In this document: positions 44,015 to 53,073 of the stretch, in pieces
Position numbering within the stretch: the first letter of the stretch is position 1
Layout: each line of letters begins with the position of its first letter
From: Shewanella donghaensis
Lineage (GTDB): Bacteria > Pseudomonadota > Gammaproteobacteria > Enterobacterales > Shewanellaceae
Length of the DNA stretch: 64,000 nt
Direction of reading: 5' to 3'
NCBI RefSeq assembly: GCF_007567505.1
Contig: NZ_CP041783.1
Location: forward strand, 3,286,001-3,350,000
Translations under genes and position numbers: made by a program
The notes under the pieces: generated by a model
Databases searched by the model: none
Told to the model about the DNA's origin: nothing
Seen by the model: only the letters and a program-made list of their open reading frames with translations

Positions 44015-46870
44015 ATGAAGTTAACTCGCAAGTCTACTGCAGCACCTAAAGCTGCAAGCAAGTCGCTCGGTATCAACCGTCGTCAATTTATGAAGAATGC
44101 AGGTATTGCTACTGGTGGTATCGCCGCTGCTTCATTAATGGGCACAGGCATGATGCGTAGAGCAGAAGCTCAAGAAGTACCGCACGATGCACCGACTGAA
44201 ATCAAACGTACTGTTTGTTCTGCATGTGCTGTTGGTTGTGGTTTATACGCTGAAGTACAAAATGGCGTTTGGACTGGTCAAGAACCAGCATTCGATCACC
44301 CATTCAACGCTGGTGGTCACTGTGCAAAAGGTGCAGCTTTACGTGAACATGGTCACGGTGAGAAGCGTCTTAAATACCCAATGAAATTGGTTGATGGAAA
44401 GTGGAAAAAACTTTCTTGGGAACAAGCTTATAACGAAGTCGGCGACAAAATGCTGGATATTCGTGAAGAGTCTGGTCCAGATTCTGTTTACTTTATGGGT
44501 AGTGCTAAGTTTTCGAACGAAGGCTGCTACATGTATCGTAAATTTGCGGCAATGTGGGGCACGAACAACGTCGATCACTCTGCACGTATTTGTCACTCTA
44601 CCACGGTAGCTGGTGTTGCTAACACTTGGGGCTACGGTGCGCAAACTAACTCTTTCAATGATATCCAGAATGCAAATGCAATCTTCTTCATCGGTGCAAA
44701 TCCGGCTGAAGCGCATCCAGTTGCAATGCAGCATATCCTTATTGCGAAAGAGAAAAACAACGCTAAATTAATCGTTGTAGATCCTCGTTTCTCTCGTACT
44801 GCAGCGCACGCTGACCTACATTGTGGTCTTCGTCCTGGTACAGATATTCCATTCATTTACGGTATGCTTTGGCACATCTTTGAAAATGGTTGGGAAGATA
44901 AGACGTTCATCCAAGAACGTGTTTTCGAAATGGAAACTATCCGCGAAGAAGCGAAGAAGTTCCCACCTAAAGAAGTTGCAGACATTACTGGTTGTAGCGA
45001 AGAAGAAGTATACCAAGCAGCTAAATTAATGGCTGATAACCGTCCTGGTACGGTTGTATGGTGTATGGGTGGTACTCAGCATCACGTAGGTAATGCTAAC
45101 ACTCGTGCATACTGTATCCTTCAATTAGCGCTAGGCAACATGGGCGTTAAAGGCGGCGGAACAAACATTTTCCGTGGTCACGATAACGTACAAGGCGCGA
45201 CTGACTTAGGTTTGTTATTTGATAACTTACCAGGTTACTACGGTCTAACTTCTGGTGCATGGAAACATTGGACAAACGTATGGAGCCTAGATTTAGATTG
45301 GGTTAAATCACGTTTCGACCAAAACGAATATATGGGCCGTGTACCAATGAATACCCCTGGTATTCCTTGTTCTCGTTGGCATGACGGTGTTTTAGAAACG
45401 CCTGAAAAGCTAGCTCAAAAAGATCGCGTTCGCATGGGCTTCTTCTGGGGTCAATCAGTTAACACTGAAACTCGTCAAAGCGATGTACGTGATGCACTAG
45501 ATAAAATGGACACAGTAGTTGTTGTGGATCCTTTCCCAACAATGGCGGGTGTTATGCACCGTCGTAAGAATGGTGTTTACCTTCTTCCAGCTGCGACTCA
45601 GTTTGAAACTGAAGGTTCAGTGTCTAACTCTGGCCGTAGTCAGCAGTGGCGTGAGAAGGTTATCGAGCCTTTATTCGAATCAAAAACCGATCTTGAGATC
45701 ATGTACCGTTTATCTCAAAAGCTTGGTTTTGCAGACGAGTACACAAAACGTATCGCTAAAGATGCCAACGATGTACTAGTGATTGAAGACATTACTCGCG
45801 AAATTAACCGCGGTATGTGGACAATTGGTATGTCAGGTCAAAGCCCTGAGCGTCTTAAAATGCACACTCAAAACTGGGGCACGTTCAGCAACAAGACTCT
45901 TGAAGCTGCTGGCGGACCTGCTAAAGGCGAAACTTACGGTTTACCTTGGCCTTGTTGGGGCACGCCTGAGCAGAAGCATCCAGGCACTCAAATCCTGTAT
46001 AACACAAGCAAACACGTTAAAGACGGTGGTGGTAACTTCCGTGCACGTTACGGTGTGGAATACAAAGGTCAAAACCTTCTTGCTGAAGGCAGCTTCTCTA
46101 AAGGCGCTGAAATCGCAGATGGTTACCCAGAGTTCTCTGCAGACATGCTGAAACAGCTTGGCTGGTGGGATGAACTAACGGCAGAAGAGAAAGCGTCAGC
46201 TGAAGGCAAAAACTGGAAAACTGATTTATCAGGCGGCATCGTTCGTGTTGCGATTAAGCATGGCTGTATTCCATTTGGTAATGCTAAAGCGCGTTGTATT
46301 GTTTGGACTTTCCCTGACGAAGTACCTGTTCACCGTGAGCCGCTTTATACGCCTCGTCGTGATCTTGTATCTAAGTACCCAACTTATGCTGATATGCAAG
46401 TACATCGTCTACCGACTCTGTACAAGTCAATTCAAGATAATGACAACTCAGCTAAATACCCACTAGCAATGACCTCTGGTCGTCTGGTTGAGTATGAAGG
46501 TGGTGGTGAAGAGTCTCGTTCTAATCCTTGGCTTGCAGAACTTCAACAAGAAATGTTTGTTGAAATTAACCCAGCTGATGCTGCAGATCGCGCCATTCGC
46601 GATGGTGACACAGTATGGTTAGAAGGCGCTGAAGGTGGCCGTATTAAGATTAAGGCTATGGTCACTCCACGCGTTAAGCCTGGTGTAACTTGGATGCCTT
46701 ATCACTTCGCGGGTGAAATGCATGGCGAAAGCTTAGCACCTAACTACCCAGAAGGTACTGTGCCATACGTTATCGGCGAGTCATGTAACACTGCAATGAC
46801 CTACGGTTATGACCCTGTGACACAAATGCAGGAAACCAAGGCTTCGCTTTGTCAAATTGAGAAAGCATAA
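44015..46870 (+). CDS. fdhA: Formate dehydrogenase catalytic subunit, unit 2
   Basis: A 951-residue periplasmic molybdopterin FDH. The TAT signal is NRRQFMKNA (Arg22-Arg23), the 4Fe-4S Cys begin at Cys68 (CSACAVGCG, then GGHCAKG), and the metal ligand is Cys193 (SARICHSTTV), coded by TGT. It aligns with the unit 1 enzyme almost without gaps. Differences concentrate in surface stretches such as residues 310-340 and 560-590. Codon use is richer in AAC, TTC and CGT than in the accessory genes, which suggests high expression. It depends on the accessory set of unit 1. Confidence 0.95.
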   Translation: MKLTRKSTAAPKAASKSLGINRRQFMKNAGIATGGIAAASLMGTGMMRRAEAQEVPHDAPTEIKRTVCSACAVGCGLYAEVQNGVWTGQEPAFDHPFNAGGHCAKGAALREHGHGEKRLKYPMKLVDGKWKKLSWEQAYNEVGDKMLDIREESGPDSVYFMGSAKFSNEGCYMYRKFAAMWGTNNVDHSARICHSTTVAGVANTWGYGAQTNSFNDIQNANAIFFIGANPAEAHPVAMQHILIAKEKNNAKLIVVDPRFSRTAAHADLHCGLRPGTDIPFIYGMLWHIFENGWEDKTFIQERVFEMETIREEAKKFPPKEVADITGCSEEEVYQAAKLMADNRPGTVVWCMGGTQHHVGNANTRAYCILQLALGNMGVKGGGTNIFRGHDNVQGATDLGLLFDNLPGYYGLTSGAWKHWTNVWSLDLDWVKSRFDQNEYMGRVPMNTPGIPCSRWHDGVLETPEKLAQKDRVRMGFFWGQSVNTETRQSDVRDALDKMDTVVVVDPFPTMAGVMHRRKNGVYLLPAATQFETEGSVSNSGRSQQWREKVIEPLFESKTDLEIMYRLSQKLGFADEYTKRIAKDANDVLVIEDITREINRGMWTIGMSGQSPERLKMHTQNWGTFSNKTLEAAGGPAKGETYGLPWPCWGTPEQKHPGTQILYNTSKHVKDGGGNFRARYGVEYKGQNLLAEGSFSKGAEIADGYPEFSADMLKQLGWWDELTAEEKASAEGKNWKTDLSGGIVRVAIKHGCIPFGNAKARCIVWTFPDEVPVHREPLYTPRRDLVSKYPTYADMQVHRLPTLYKSIQDNDNSAKYPLAMTSGRLVEYEGGGEESRSNPWLAELQQEMFVEINPADAADRAIRDGDTVWLEGAEGGRIKIKAMVTPRVKPGVTWMPYHFAGEMHGESLAPNYPEGTVPYVIGESCNTAMTYGYDPVTQMQETKASLCQIEKA

Positions 46871-46898
46871 CCGCAGTTTAAGCTAGGAGAATTGCCAA

Positions 46899-47468
46899 AT
46901 GGCTACAATGAAATTTTTATGTGATACCAAGCGCTGCATCGAATGTAATGGTTGTGTCACAGCTTGTAAAAACGAAAACGACTCTGCTTTAGAGTGGGGA
47001 ATTCAACGTCGTCGCGTAGTAACGATTAATGACGGTGTACCAGGAGAAGCGTCTATCTCAGTGGCATGTATGCACTGTAGCGATGCACCTTGTATGGCTG
47101 TATGTCCTGCAAACTGTTTCTACAAAACAGAAGACGGTATCGTACTGCACGACAAAGATACTTGTATCGGTTGTGGTTACTGTTTATATGCATGTCCATT
47201 CGGAGCGCCTCAGTTCCCTCAAGGCGGCGCTTTTGGTGCTCGCGGTAAGATGGACAAGTGTACTTTCTGTGCTGGTGGCCCAGAAGCTGATCACTCTAAT
47301 GAAGAGCGTCAGAAATATGGTGCTAACCGTATTGCAGAAGGCAAGCTTCCAATGTGTGCTGAGCTTTGTTCAACTAAAGCTCTTCTTGCTGGTGATGCAG
47401 AAATTGTTTCTGCAATCTTCCGTGAGCGTGTGGCTTATCGCGGTTCTAACAAAGGAGTTTGGGGGTAA
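46899..47468 (+). CDS. fdhB: Formate dehydrogenase iron-sulfur subunit, unit 2
   Basis: A 189-residue four-cluster ferredoxin-type subunit with the same Cys blocks as the unit 1 copy (CIECNGCVTAC, CMHCSDAPCMAVCP, CIGCGYCLYACP, CTFCAGGP, LPMCAELC). It ends SNKGVWG, nine residues shorter than unit 1. It takes electrons from FdhA and gives them to FdhC. TAGGAG precedes the ATG. Confidence 0.95.
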   Translation: MATMKFLCDTKRCIECNGCVTACKNENDSALEWGIQRRRVVTINDGVPGEASISVACMHCSDAPCMAVCPANCFYKTEDGIVLHDKDTCIGCGYCLYACPFGAPQFPQGGAFGARGKMDKCTFCAGGPEADHSNEERQKYGANRIAEGKLPMCAELCSTKALLAGDAEIVSAIFRERVAYRGSNKGVWG

Positions 47469-47492
47469 TCTCCAAACTTGTTAGTCAGCTTC

Positions 47493-47528
47493 GCTATGAT
47501 GCCTGAGGCAACTCAGGCATCGAATAGC
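47493..47528 (+). other. Intercistronic hairpin between fdhB and fdhC, unit 2
   Basis: Stem GATGCCTGAG / CTCAGGCATC (47498-47521) closed by a GCAA tetraloop and extended by GCTAT / ATAGC across a two-base bulge. It ends just before the AGAGGA ribosome site of fdhC. Sequence differs from the unit 1 hairpin, but position matches. Confidence 0.65.
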
Positions 47529-47542
47529 ATAGAGGATGCAAT

Positions 47543-48526
47543 ATGAACAAGTGGTTCAAACAAATTGGCGTTGTTATCGCACTGATGTTCAGTGTCATGA
47601 CTTTCGCACATGCAAGTGGTGAAGAATCTTTAACCGTTCAAGATGGCAATGCGCAATTATGGGCACAGCTTAAAGACGGTGTAGAAGGTCGCACTACTTC
47701 AACAAGTGAGTTCCATGCACAGCCAATCAATACTTATGATTTGCGTGTATTTCAACTTCGTAGTGACTTACTAGCGCCTGCTTTATTGGCGTCGTTATTT
47801 GGCATGATCATCATCTTTGTACTATTTATGAAAATAAACGGTATTTCAAAACTACACGGTGGTTTCACCGGAAAGATGGTATATCGTTGGTCTAAATTTG
47901 ATGTATCAATTCATTGGCTTGGTGCTATTCCATGCATGTTATTGATTCTGACTGGTTTAGTACTATTGGCTGGCCGTTACTTCTTCCAACCGTATATTAG
48001 TGAAGGAATGTGGTCTAGCTTAGTCTATGTTGCTAAAGAGATTCACGATTATATGGCTATCCCATTCATGTTGGGTTGGGCGTTAATGGTTGGACTTTGG
48101 GCTAAAAACCAAATGCCAAAAATGTACGATATTAAATGGATGATGGTTGTTGGTGGTTACATCAATTTCGGTCCATTTAAAGGTAAGCATCCAGATGCTG
48201 GTTTTGCTAATGCTGGTGAAAAACTTTGGTTTTGGGCATTCGCATTATTTGGTTTAATCATCTCAGTATCAGGAATGTTATTACTGTTCCCGAACTTATT
48301 TGAACCAAGCCGTACTTTAAGCTTGATTGCACTAGTTACTCACTCAGTGAGCGCTATCGTAATCTGTGCTTTCTCAATCGTGCATATCTTCATGGCAACC
48401 GCTATGTCAGAAGGTGGTATGGATTGTATGGTTTCAGGTTACTGTGATGAGCAGTGGGCGAAACAACATCACAACCTTTGGTATGATGAAATTAAAGCTA
48501 ATGGCGAACTAAAATATAAAGATTAA
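47543..48526 (+). CDS. fdhC: Formate dehydrogenase cytochrome b subunit, unit 2
   Basis: A 327-residue membrane subunit like that of unit 1. It has a signal (ending FAHAS), then a short periplasmic segment and four to five helices with candidate heme His residues (SIHWLGAIPCMLLILTG, EIHDYMAIPF, VHIFMATAMSEGG). The segment WMMVVGGYINFGPFKGKHPDAGFANAGEK is nearly identical to unit 1, while the N-terminal 50 residues diverge. AGAGGA precedes the ATG; a terminator follows. Confidence 0.93.
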   Translation: MNKWFKQIGVVIALMFSVMTFAHASGEESLTVQDGNAQLWAQLKDGVEGRTTSTSEFHAQPINTYDLRVFQLRSDLLAPALLASLFGMIIIFVLFMKINGISKLHGGFTGKMVYRWSKFDVSIHWLGAIPCMLLILTGLVLLAGRYFFQPYISEGMWSSLVYVAKEIHDYMAIPFMLGWALMVGLWAKNQMPKMYDIKWMMVVGGYINFGPFKGKHPDAGFANAGEKLWFWAFALFGLIISVSGMLLLFPNLFEPSRTLSLIALVTHSVSAIVICAFSIVHIFMATAMSEGGMDCMVSGYCDEQWAKQHHNLWYDEIKANGELKYKD

Positions 48527-48553
48527 ATAGTCTTATAGATTACGAACCGTAGT

Positions 48554-48592
48554 AAAAACACCTCCAGTAACTTAGGTTTTGGGGGTGTTTTT
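48554..48592 (+). terminator. Terminator after FDH unit 2
   Basis: Twelve-bp stem AAAAACACCTCC / GGGGGTGTTTTT (one G-T pair) with fifteen-base loop. Confidence 0.85.
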
Positions 48593-48844
48593 GTACCTGG
48601 CGTTGAAAGAACAATGTTTTAACAAAGGTTTTTCTTAGGCTTAACAAAGTGATAGTTTACATTAGAAGTTGATTATTTAATGAGTGCTAATTTGTGATCT
48701 CGATGGTAAAAATCAACTCATATGGTTGTTATTAATCGACAACTTCTAGATAGTTAACATTCTAGTTGCTTGATTCAGAGTATTCTTCCTGACTTGCAGC
48801 TTATAAGCGTTGCTTGCGTGACCCTTTTATAAATAGGAATTGCT

Positions 48845-50182
48845 ATGTCATCCATTATCCGCCCATCAGATAAAATTATTCAATCACCTTATCAGGCCAA
48901 TATCACCACGCCAGATTGGATGATCAGTGCTATGGAAAAAGTGATGCAATTTTACGTTGATCGTAATTTGCGTTTAGACACGGTTTCAGCGGAAATGATG
49001 CCAGCACCGGTAGAGGGTAAAAAATACATGCTGTATGCGCATGTGCCTTTTTGTCATACCTTGTGTTCATACTGTACTTTCCATCGCTTCTTATTTAATG
49101 AAGATAAAGCCCGCCGCTATTTCGTTTCTTTACGAAAAGAAATGGATATGGTTAAAAACCTCGGCTATGACTTTGAATCTATGTATATCGGTGGTGGCAC
49201 CACTACGGTATTAGAAGATGAACTTGCTCGTACTATTGAGCACGCAAAAACCTTATTCCCGAATATTAAAGAGGTATCGTGTGAATCCGATCCTCAGCAC
49301 TTAGACAGCCCAGGCTTTAAGCAGTTAGAAGGCTTAGTCGACCGCATGTCTATTGGTGTACAAAGTTTTAATGATGACATTTTGACCATGACAGACCGCA
49401 TCGAGAAGTTTGGTACCGGTCAACAAACATTCGATAAAATTATGGCAGCAAAAGAATTGTTCCCAATTATCAATGTCGATTTGATTTTTGGCTTTCGCGG
49501 CCAAACAGACGAAGTCATTCAACATGATTTAGATATGGCGTCTAAGCTAGACCCTCGCCAAATTACGACTTATCCATTGATGATTACCCACCAAACTCGT
49601 AAGAGTGTTAAGGGGAAATTAGCTGCACCACATGGTGATATGGCACGTCAATATCGTCAAATTCTGAATACTTTAAATGGTCAATATACTCAACTATCTG
49701 GTTGGGCATTTGGTAAAGCGCAAAACGAAGGTTTTGACGAGTACGTTATTGATTATGATGAATACTTAGGTGTAGGTTCTGGTTCATTTAGTTTCCTAGA
49801 TGACACCTTATATGTGAATACATTCTCGCTTAAAAAATACCAAGAGCGTATCGCTAATGGCAAAATGGGCGTAGAACAACAAAAGAAATATGGCAAGAAA
49901 GAAGTGATGCAATACCGCTTCTTACTCGGTATGTTCTCTGGGCGTTTATCGCGTAAATATTTCCGAGAAACCTTCGGCGTTAATTTAGATACTGCACTGT
50001 TTAAAGAGATGGCTTCGATGAGAGCGATTGGTGCGATCCAGAATGACCCTAACGATCCAGATAACTTGATTTGGACCGATAATGGTAAAATGATGGGCTT
50101 ATTAATGATGAAAGAATTTTATTCAGGAATGGATAATGTTCGTGCTCAATTACGTAAACCATTACAAGCTGCTGATATGTAA
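48845..50182 (+). CDS. HemN-family radical SAM protein
   Basis: A 445-residue radical SAM enzyme of the oxygen-independent coproporphyrinogen III oxidase family. The cluster motif CHTLCSYC gives Cys70, Cys74 and Cys77, followed by YIGGGTTTVL, ESDPQHLD and RMSIGVQSFNDDIL. It differs from classical HemN at the N-terminus and is more like the heme-utilisation (HutW/ChuW-type) or HemW branch, so heme synthesis, trafficking and anaerobic heme breakdown are all possible. AGGAA precedes the ATG. A weak FNR-like box lies at 48694-48707. Confidence 0.8.
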   Translation: MSSIIRPSDKIIQSPYQANITTPDWMISAMEKVMQFYVDRNLRLDTVSAEMMPAPVEGKKYMLYAHVPFCHTLCSYCTFHRFLFNEDKARRYFVSLRKEMDMVKNLGYDFESMYIGGGTTTVLEDELARTIEHAKTLFPNIKEVSCESDPQHLDSPGFKQLEGLVDRMSIGVQSFNDDILTMTDRIEKFGTGQQTFDKIMAAKELFPIINVDLIFGFRGQTDEVIQHDLDMASKLDPRQITTYPLMITHQTRKSVKGKLAAPHGDMARQYRQILNTLNGQYTQLSGWAFGKAQNEGFDEYVIDYDEYLGVGSGSFSFLDDTLYVNTFSLKKYQERIANGKMGVEQQKKYGKKEVMQYRFLLGMFSGRLSRKYFRETFGVNLDTALFKEMASMRAIGAIQNDPNDPDNLIWTDNGKMMGLLMMKEFYSGMDNVRAQLRKPLQAADM

Positions 50183-50212
50183 ACGTCTCCAACTGAGATC
50201 AATAAGTTAATG

Positions 50213-50243
50213 AAAGGCAGTGATAATGGTCACTGCCTTTTTT
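50213..50243 (+). terminator. Terminator after the HemN-family gene
   Basis: Eleven-bp stem AAAGGCAGTGA / TCACTGCCTTT with six-base loop and T run. Confidence 0.92.
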
Positions 50244-50333
50244 GTTATTTGCAGTATACTCGTTTTGAATGCATCATCAGCATTGCACCAATATGAATGA
50301 ATCAAACAATAAGATTGTTATAAAGAGACTGCT

Positions 50334-51179
50334 ATGGCTAATATTTTACTGCTTGCCAACATCAACTGTGACCGCTTACTGGAATTAGATAAACCGCTGC
50401 AAACTGGTGGACGATTCCATTACCAAGATGGTGGTTTACGACTGGGTGGCGGCGGTGCCAATACCGGTATTGGCTTAGTTTGGGCTGGTCATAATGTGTC
50501 ATTAGTGAGTCAAGTTGGTGCTGATAAAATTGGCAATTGGATATTGGCACAAGCCAGTACACAAGGTTTAGATTGCCGTTTAGTCGAACGTTTTGATGGT
50601 GCAACTTGTGAAATGTTATTGGTGATGACCCCAGATGGTGAGCGCACTATTATTCGACCTCAACGACCCTTATTTGAATTAAGTGCACCGCCGAACTGGC
50701 ATCATTGGGATGCGCTTTATACTAATTCTTCAGCAAAAGGCATCAGTAGGTGGACCGAGTCAGCACTTGAACACAGCCTAGTTGTGTCGCAACTGGCTAA
50801 AGATGAACGTGCTAGACCGTGTCATATTTTGATCGCATCGATTACTGATATGCAGGATCGTTGTGATAGTCATAAGTGGGATTTCGCGGCAAAAATTGCT
50901 GGAGAGTCGTTACAATATTTTGTGGTCACTGATGGTGAACATGGCGCAGTTGCTTACAGTAAAGATCAACGTTTTAATGTACCAGCAGTTCATTCTAATG
51001 TCGTAGATACTACAGGTGCAGGCGATGCTTATGCAGCAGGATTAATTCATTACTTATGCCAGAATAAATCCATTACAGAAGCAATGGAAGAGGGCGCTAG
51101 ATGGGCCTCATTTGCAGTTGCTACTCCAAGTTCTGTCCCTGGTGTGGCATTACAAAAATATCTAAACGCTTCAGAATAG
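50334..51179 (+). CDS. PfkB-family carbohydrate kinase
   Basis: A 281-residue sugar or nucleoside kinase of the ribokinase family. Signature 1 is GGGGANTGIGLVWAGHNVSLVSQVG at about residues 38-62, written here as its core GGGGANTGIG, and signature 2 is DTTGAGDAYAAG with catalytic Asp231. The substrate cannot be told from sequence; the length is somewhat short for ribokinase. It is a single gene with its own upstream gap. The next terminator is about 200 bases downstream, at 51381, and may belong to a separate small RNA. Confidence 0.85.
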   Translation: MANILLLANINCDRLLELDKPLQTGGRFHYQDGGLRLGGGGANTGIGLVWAGHNVSLVSQVGADKIGNWILAQASTQGLDCRLVERFDGATCEMLLVMTPDGERTIIRPQRPLFELSAPPNWHHWDALYTNSSAKGISRWTESALEHSLVVSQLAKDERARPCHILIASITDMQDRCDSHKWDFAAKIAGESLQYFVVTDGEHGAVAYSKDQRFNVPAVHSNVVDTTGAGDAYAAGLIHYLCQNKSITEAMEEGARWASFAVATPSSVPGVALQKYLNASE

Positions 51180-51240
51180 CCGTTGTTATTCAGAGTAAAT
51201 AAATTACCAGCTGAGATCATTTTTCTATCACAAAAGTGTC

Positions 51241-51269
51241 TTACTACTGTCATCTGACTACACTATAAT
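51241..51269 (+). promoter_or_regulatory. Orphan sigma-70-type promoter
   Basis: A perfect -10 TATAAT (51264-51269) with TTACTA (51241-51246, three of six) 17 bases upstream. It is not followed by an ORF before the terminator at 51381. Confidence 0.5.
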
Positions 51270-51275
51270 TTCGCG

Positions 51276-51416
51276 GTAATTTGTTGAGAGCAAATTGTTT
51301 TAATTAACATTTTTGATTGAGAAACCACTTTCTCTTACTCAATACTCGTTACTCCTCATTTTTTTACTTTGTAAGATTCTGACCCTGTATACCCCCATTT
51401 GCAGGGTCTTTTTTTT
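51276..51416 (+). ncRNA. Candidate small RNA
   Basis: About 140 bases between the promoter at 51241 and a strong terminator (stem GACCCTG / CAGGGTC, 51381-51408, then eight T). No ORF with a ribosome site lies inside. A hairpin GAGAAA / TTTCTC (51319-51334, CCAC loop) is followed by an unpaired pyrimidine-rich stretch containing ACTCCTC, able to pair with Shine-Dalgarno sequences. It resembles no sRNA I know. The alternative is a long 3' end of the kinase gene. Confidence 0.4.
51381..51416 (+). terminator. Terminator of the candidate sRNA or kinase
   Basis: Seven-bp GC-rich stem GACCCTG / CAGGGTC with fourteen-base loop and eight T. Confidence 0.85.
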
Positions 51417-51534
51417 CCCTTCCATAATGTCACTTTCAATCGCTTTAAAATTTGCTCAGTAAAAGTAGCCAAAAACCGATGCGCGATAAGGGCTTTTCAG
51501 TTAATATTTACATCAAGTTAACATTTTGCTGTGA

Positions 51535-51548
51535 TTGATATTAATCAG
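51535..51548. promoter_or_regulatory. FNR-like box before the diguanylate cyclase
   Basis: TTGATATTAATCAG matches TTGAT-N4-ATCAA at nine of ten positions. It ends 23 bases before the ATG, so it more likely blocks than activates a promoter. Confidence 0.5.
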
Positions 51549-51571
51549 ACTGGTCGTTAAGTAGGAGCGTT

Positions 51572-53029
51572 ATGGGAAGTAAAGTTTGGAATGATAAAAA
51601 GCGCTTTATTTGGATTCTATCGTTACTGTTATTAACGGCTTTTATTGCCATTAGTAGTATTAGCTATCAAGTTGCCCACAACTCTCTAAGTGAACAAATC
51701 GAGAATAATTCGCTGCCTTTGACCAGTGACAATATCTACTCTGAAATCCAACAAGACTTATTAAAACCCATTTTCATTTCCTCCCTCATGGCGCAAGACA
51801 CTTTCGTACGTGACTGGACCATCAATAACGAAGAAAATCCTGAACAGCTGGTTAGATACTTAAGAGAAATTCAACAAAAGTATGACACTGTCACCAGCTT
51901 TTTTGTATCAGAAGGCAGCCGTAATTATTATCACTCGAGTGGCGTCTTGAGAAAGATTGAAGATGTCTCCAATGACGACGCCTGGTATTTTCGCGTGCGG
52001 TCTTTACCTCAAAATGAAGATTATGAAGTCAATATTGATACCGATACCGCAGATAAAAATCGTACGGTAATTTACGTGAACTTTAAAGTTTATGATTTTG
52101 AAGGTAATTTTATCGGGGTCACCGGAGTAGGCTTAGCGGTTGAAAGTGTCAAAACCTTAATCGAATTATACCAATCACGTTATAACCGTAGAGTCTATTT
52201 TACTGATAGACAAGGTAATATAACGTTAAGAAGTGCAGGTTTCGAAGGCGCTAAAACTTTACAAACAACAGATGGGTTACAAAACCTTTCGACCCGTGTG
52301 TTAACCAGTCCCAGCGCGTCTTTCTCATATGAACGTGACGGTAAAACCATTTATTTAAATAGCCGTTTAGTTGAAGAATTTAAATGGTATTTAATTGTCG
52401 AACAAGATGAAGTGCAGGCAGAGAAAACGCTCCTGACCACTTTTTGGATTAACATTGGTCTAAGTTTGCTGGTGACATTCAGTATCCTGTTCATTGCCAA
52501 TATGACGTTAGGTAAATACCAGCGTAAATTAGAGCACATGGCATCGACTGATAAGTTAACTGGTGTAGCGAATAGACAAGTTTTTGAAGAATACTTTAGC
52601 CGAACATTATCGCACTCAATGGCCGAGTCGAGTCATACATCCGTGGTTATTTTAGACATTGACCACTTCAAACAAGTGAATGATAACTATGGTCATAATA
52701 TTGGTGATTTAGTCATTCAAACCGTTGCCAATGAAGTAAAGTCTTACCTTAAAAGTGAGGATCTTGTGTGCCGTTGGGGTGGTGAAGAGTTTTTGATATT
52801 ACTGGAAAATACCAATATTAGTCAGGCTCACAATATCGCTGAAAAACTCACTTCAGGAATTGCGTCTCGAACAACCCGTGTAAATGGTCATGAAATCAAT
52901 ATCACCATAAGCTGCGGGGTCGCAGAGTATCGTAAATCTGAACAATCTGCAGAGTTGATTAATCGCGCTGATATCGCGCTATATCAAGCTAAAGAACAAG
53001 GACGGAATCAAGTGGTATTGTCGTATTAA
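51572..53029 (+). CDS. Diguanylate cyclase with Cache sensor domain
   Basis: A 485-residue inner-membrane signalling protein. A first helix (about residues 12-30), a periplasmic Cache domain (about 35-285, with DDAWYFRVRSLP) and a second helix (about 292-312) lead to a cytoplasmic GGDEF domain. The active site is GGEEF at 403-407, so cyclase activity is expected. The inhibitory I-site is KSED (394-397) rather than RxxD, so product inhibition may be weak. AGGAG precedes the ATG. It overlaps the start of the next gene. The ligand is unknown. Confidence 0.92.
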   Translation: MGSKVWNDKKRFIWILSLLLLTAFIAISSISYQVAHNSLSEQIENNSLPLTSDNIYSEIQQDLLKPIFISSLMAQDTFVRDWTINNEENPEQLVRYLREIQQKYDTVTSFFVSEGSRNYYHSSGVLRKIEDVSNDDAWYFRVRSLPQNEDYEVNIDTDTADKNRTVIYVNFKVYDFEGNFIGVTGVGLAVESVKTLIELYQSRYNRRVYFTDRQGNITLRSAGFEGAKTLQTTDGLQNLSTRVLTSPSASFSYERDGKTIYLNSRLVEEFKWYLIVEQDEVQAEKTLLTTFWINIGLSLLVTFSILFIANMTLGKYQRKLEHMASTDKLTGVANRQVFEEYFSRTLSHSMAESSHTSVVILDIDHFKQVNDNYGHNIGDLVIQTVANEVKSYLKSEDLVCRWGGEEFLILLENTNISQAHNIAEKLTSGIASRTTRVNGHEINITISCGVAEYRKSEQSAELINRADIALYQAKEQGRNQVVLSY

Positions 53030-53073
53030 TGGGCAAAGTTATTAATCAAGTAATTGGCAGTGAGAAAGTATTG

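Noticed and set aside
39031..44593. Possible selenocysteine codon in the FDH catalytic subunits
   Set aside because: The metal-ligand position is TGT (Cys193) in both copies and neither gene has an internal TGA.
38243..48526. FDH region as a composite mobile element because of its multi-kb direct repeats
   Set aside because: The repeats are whole operons with diverged promoters and no transposase, integrase or terminal repeats; tandem gene duplication explains them.
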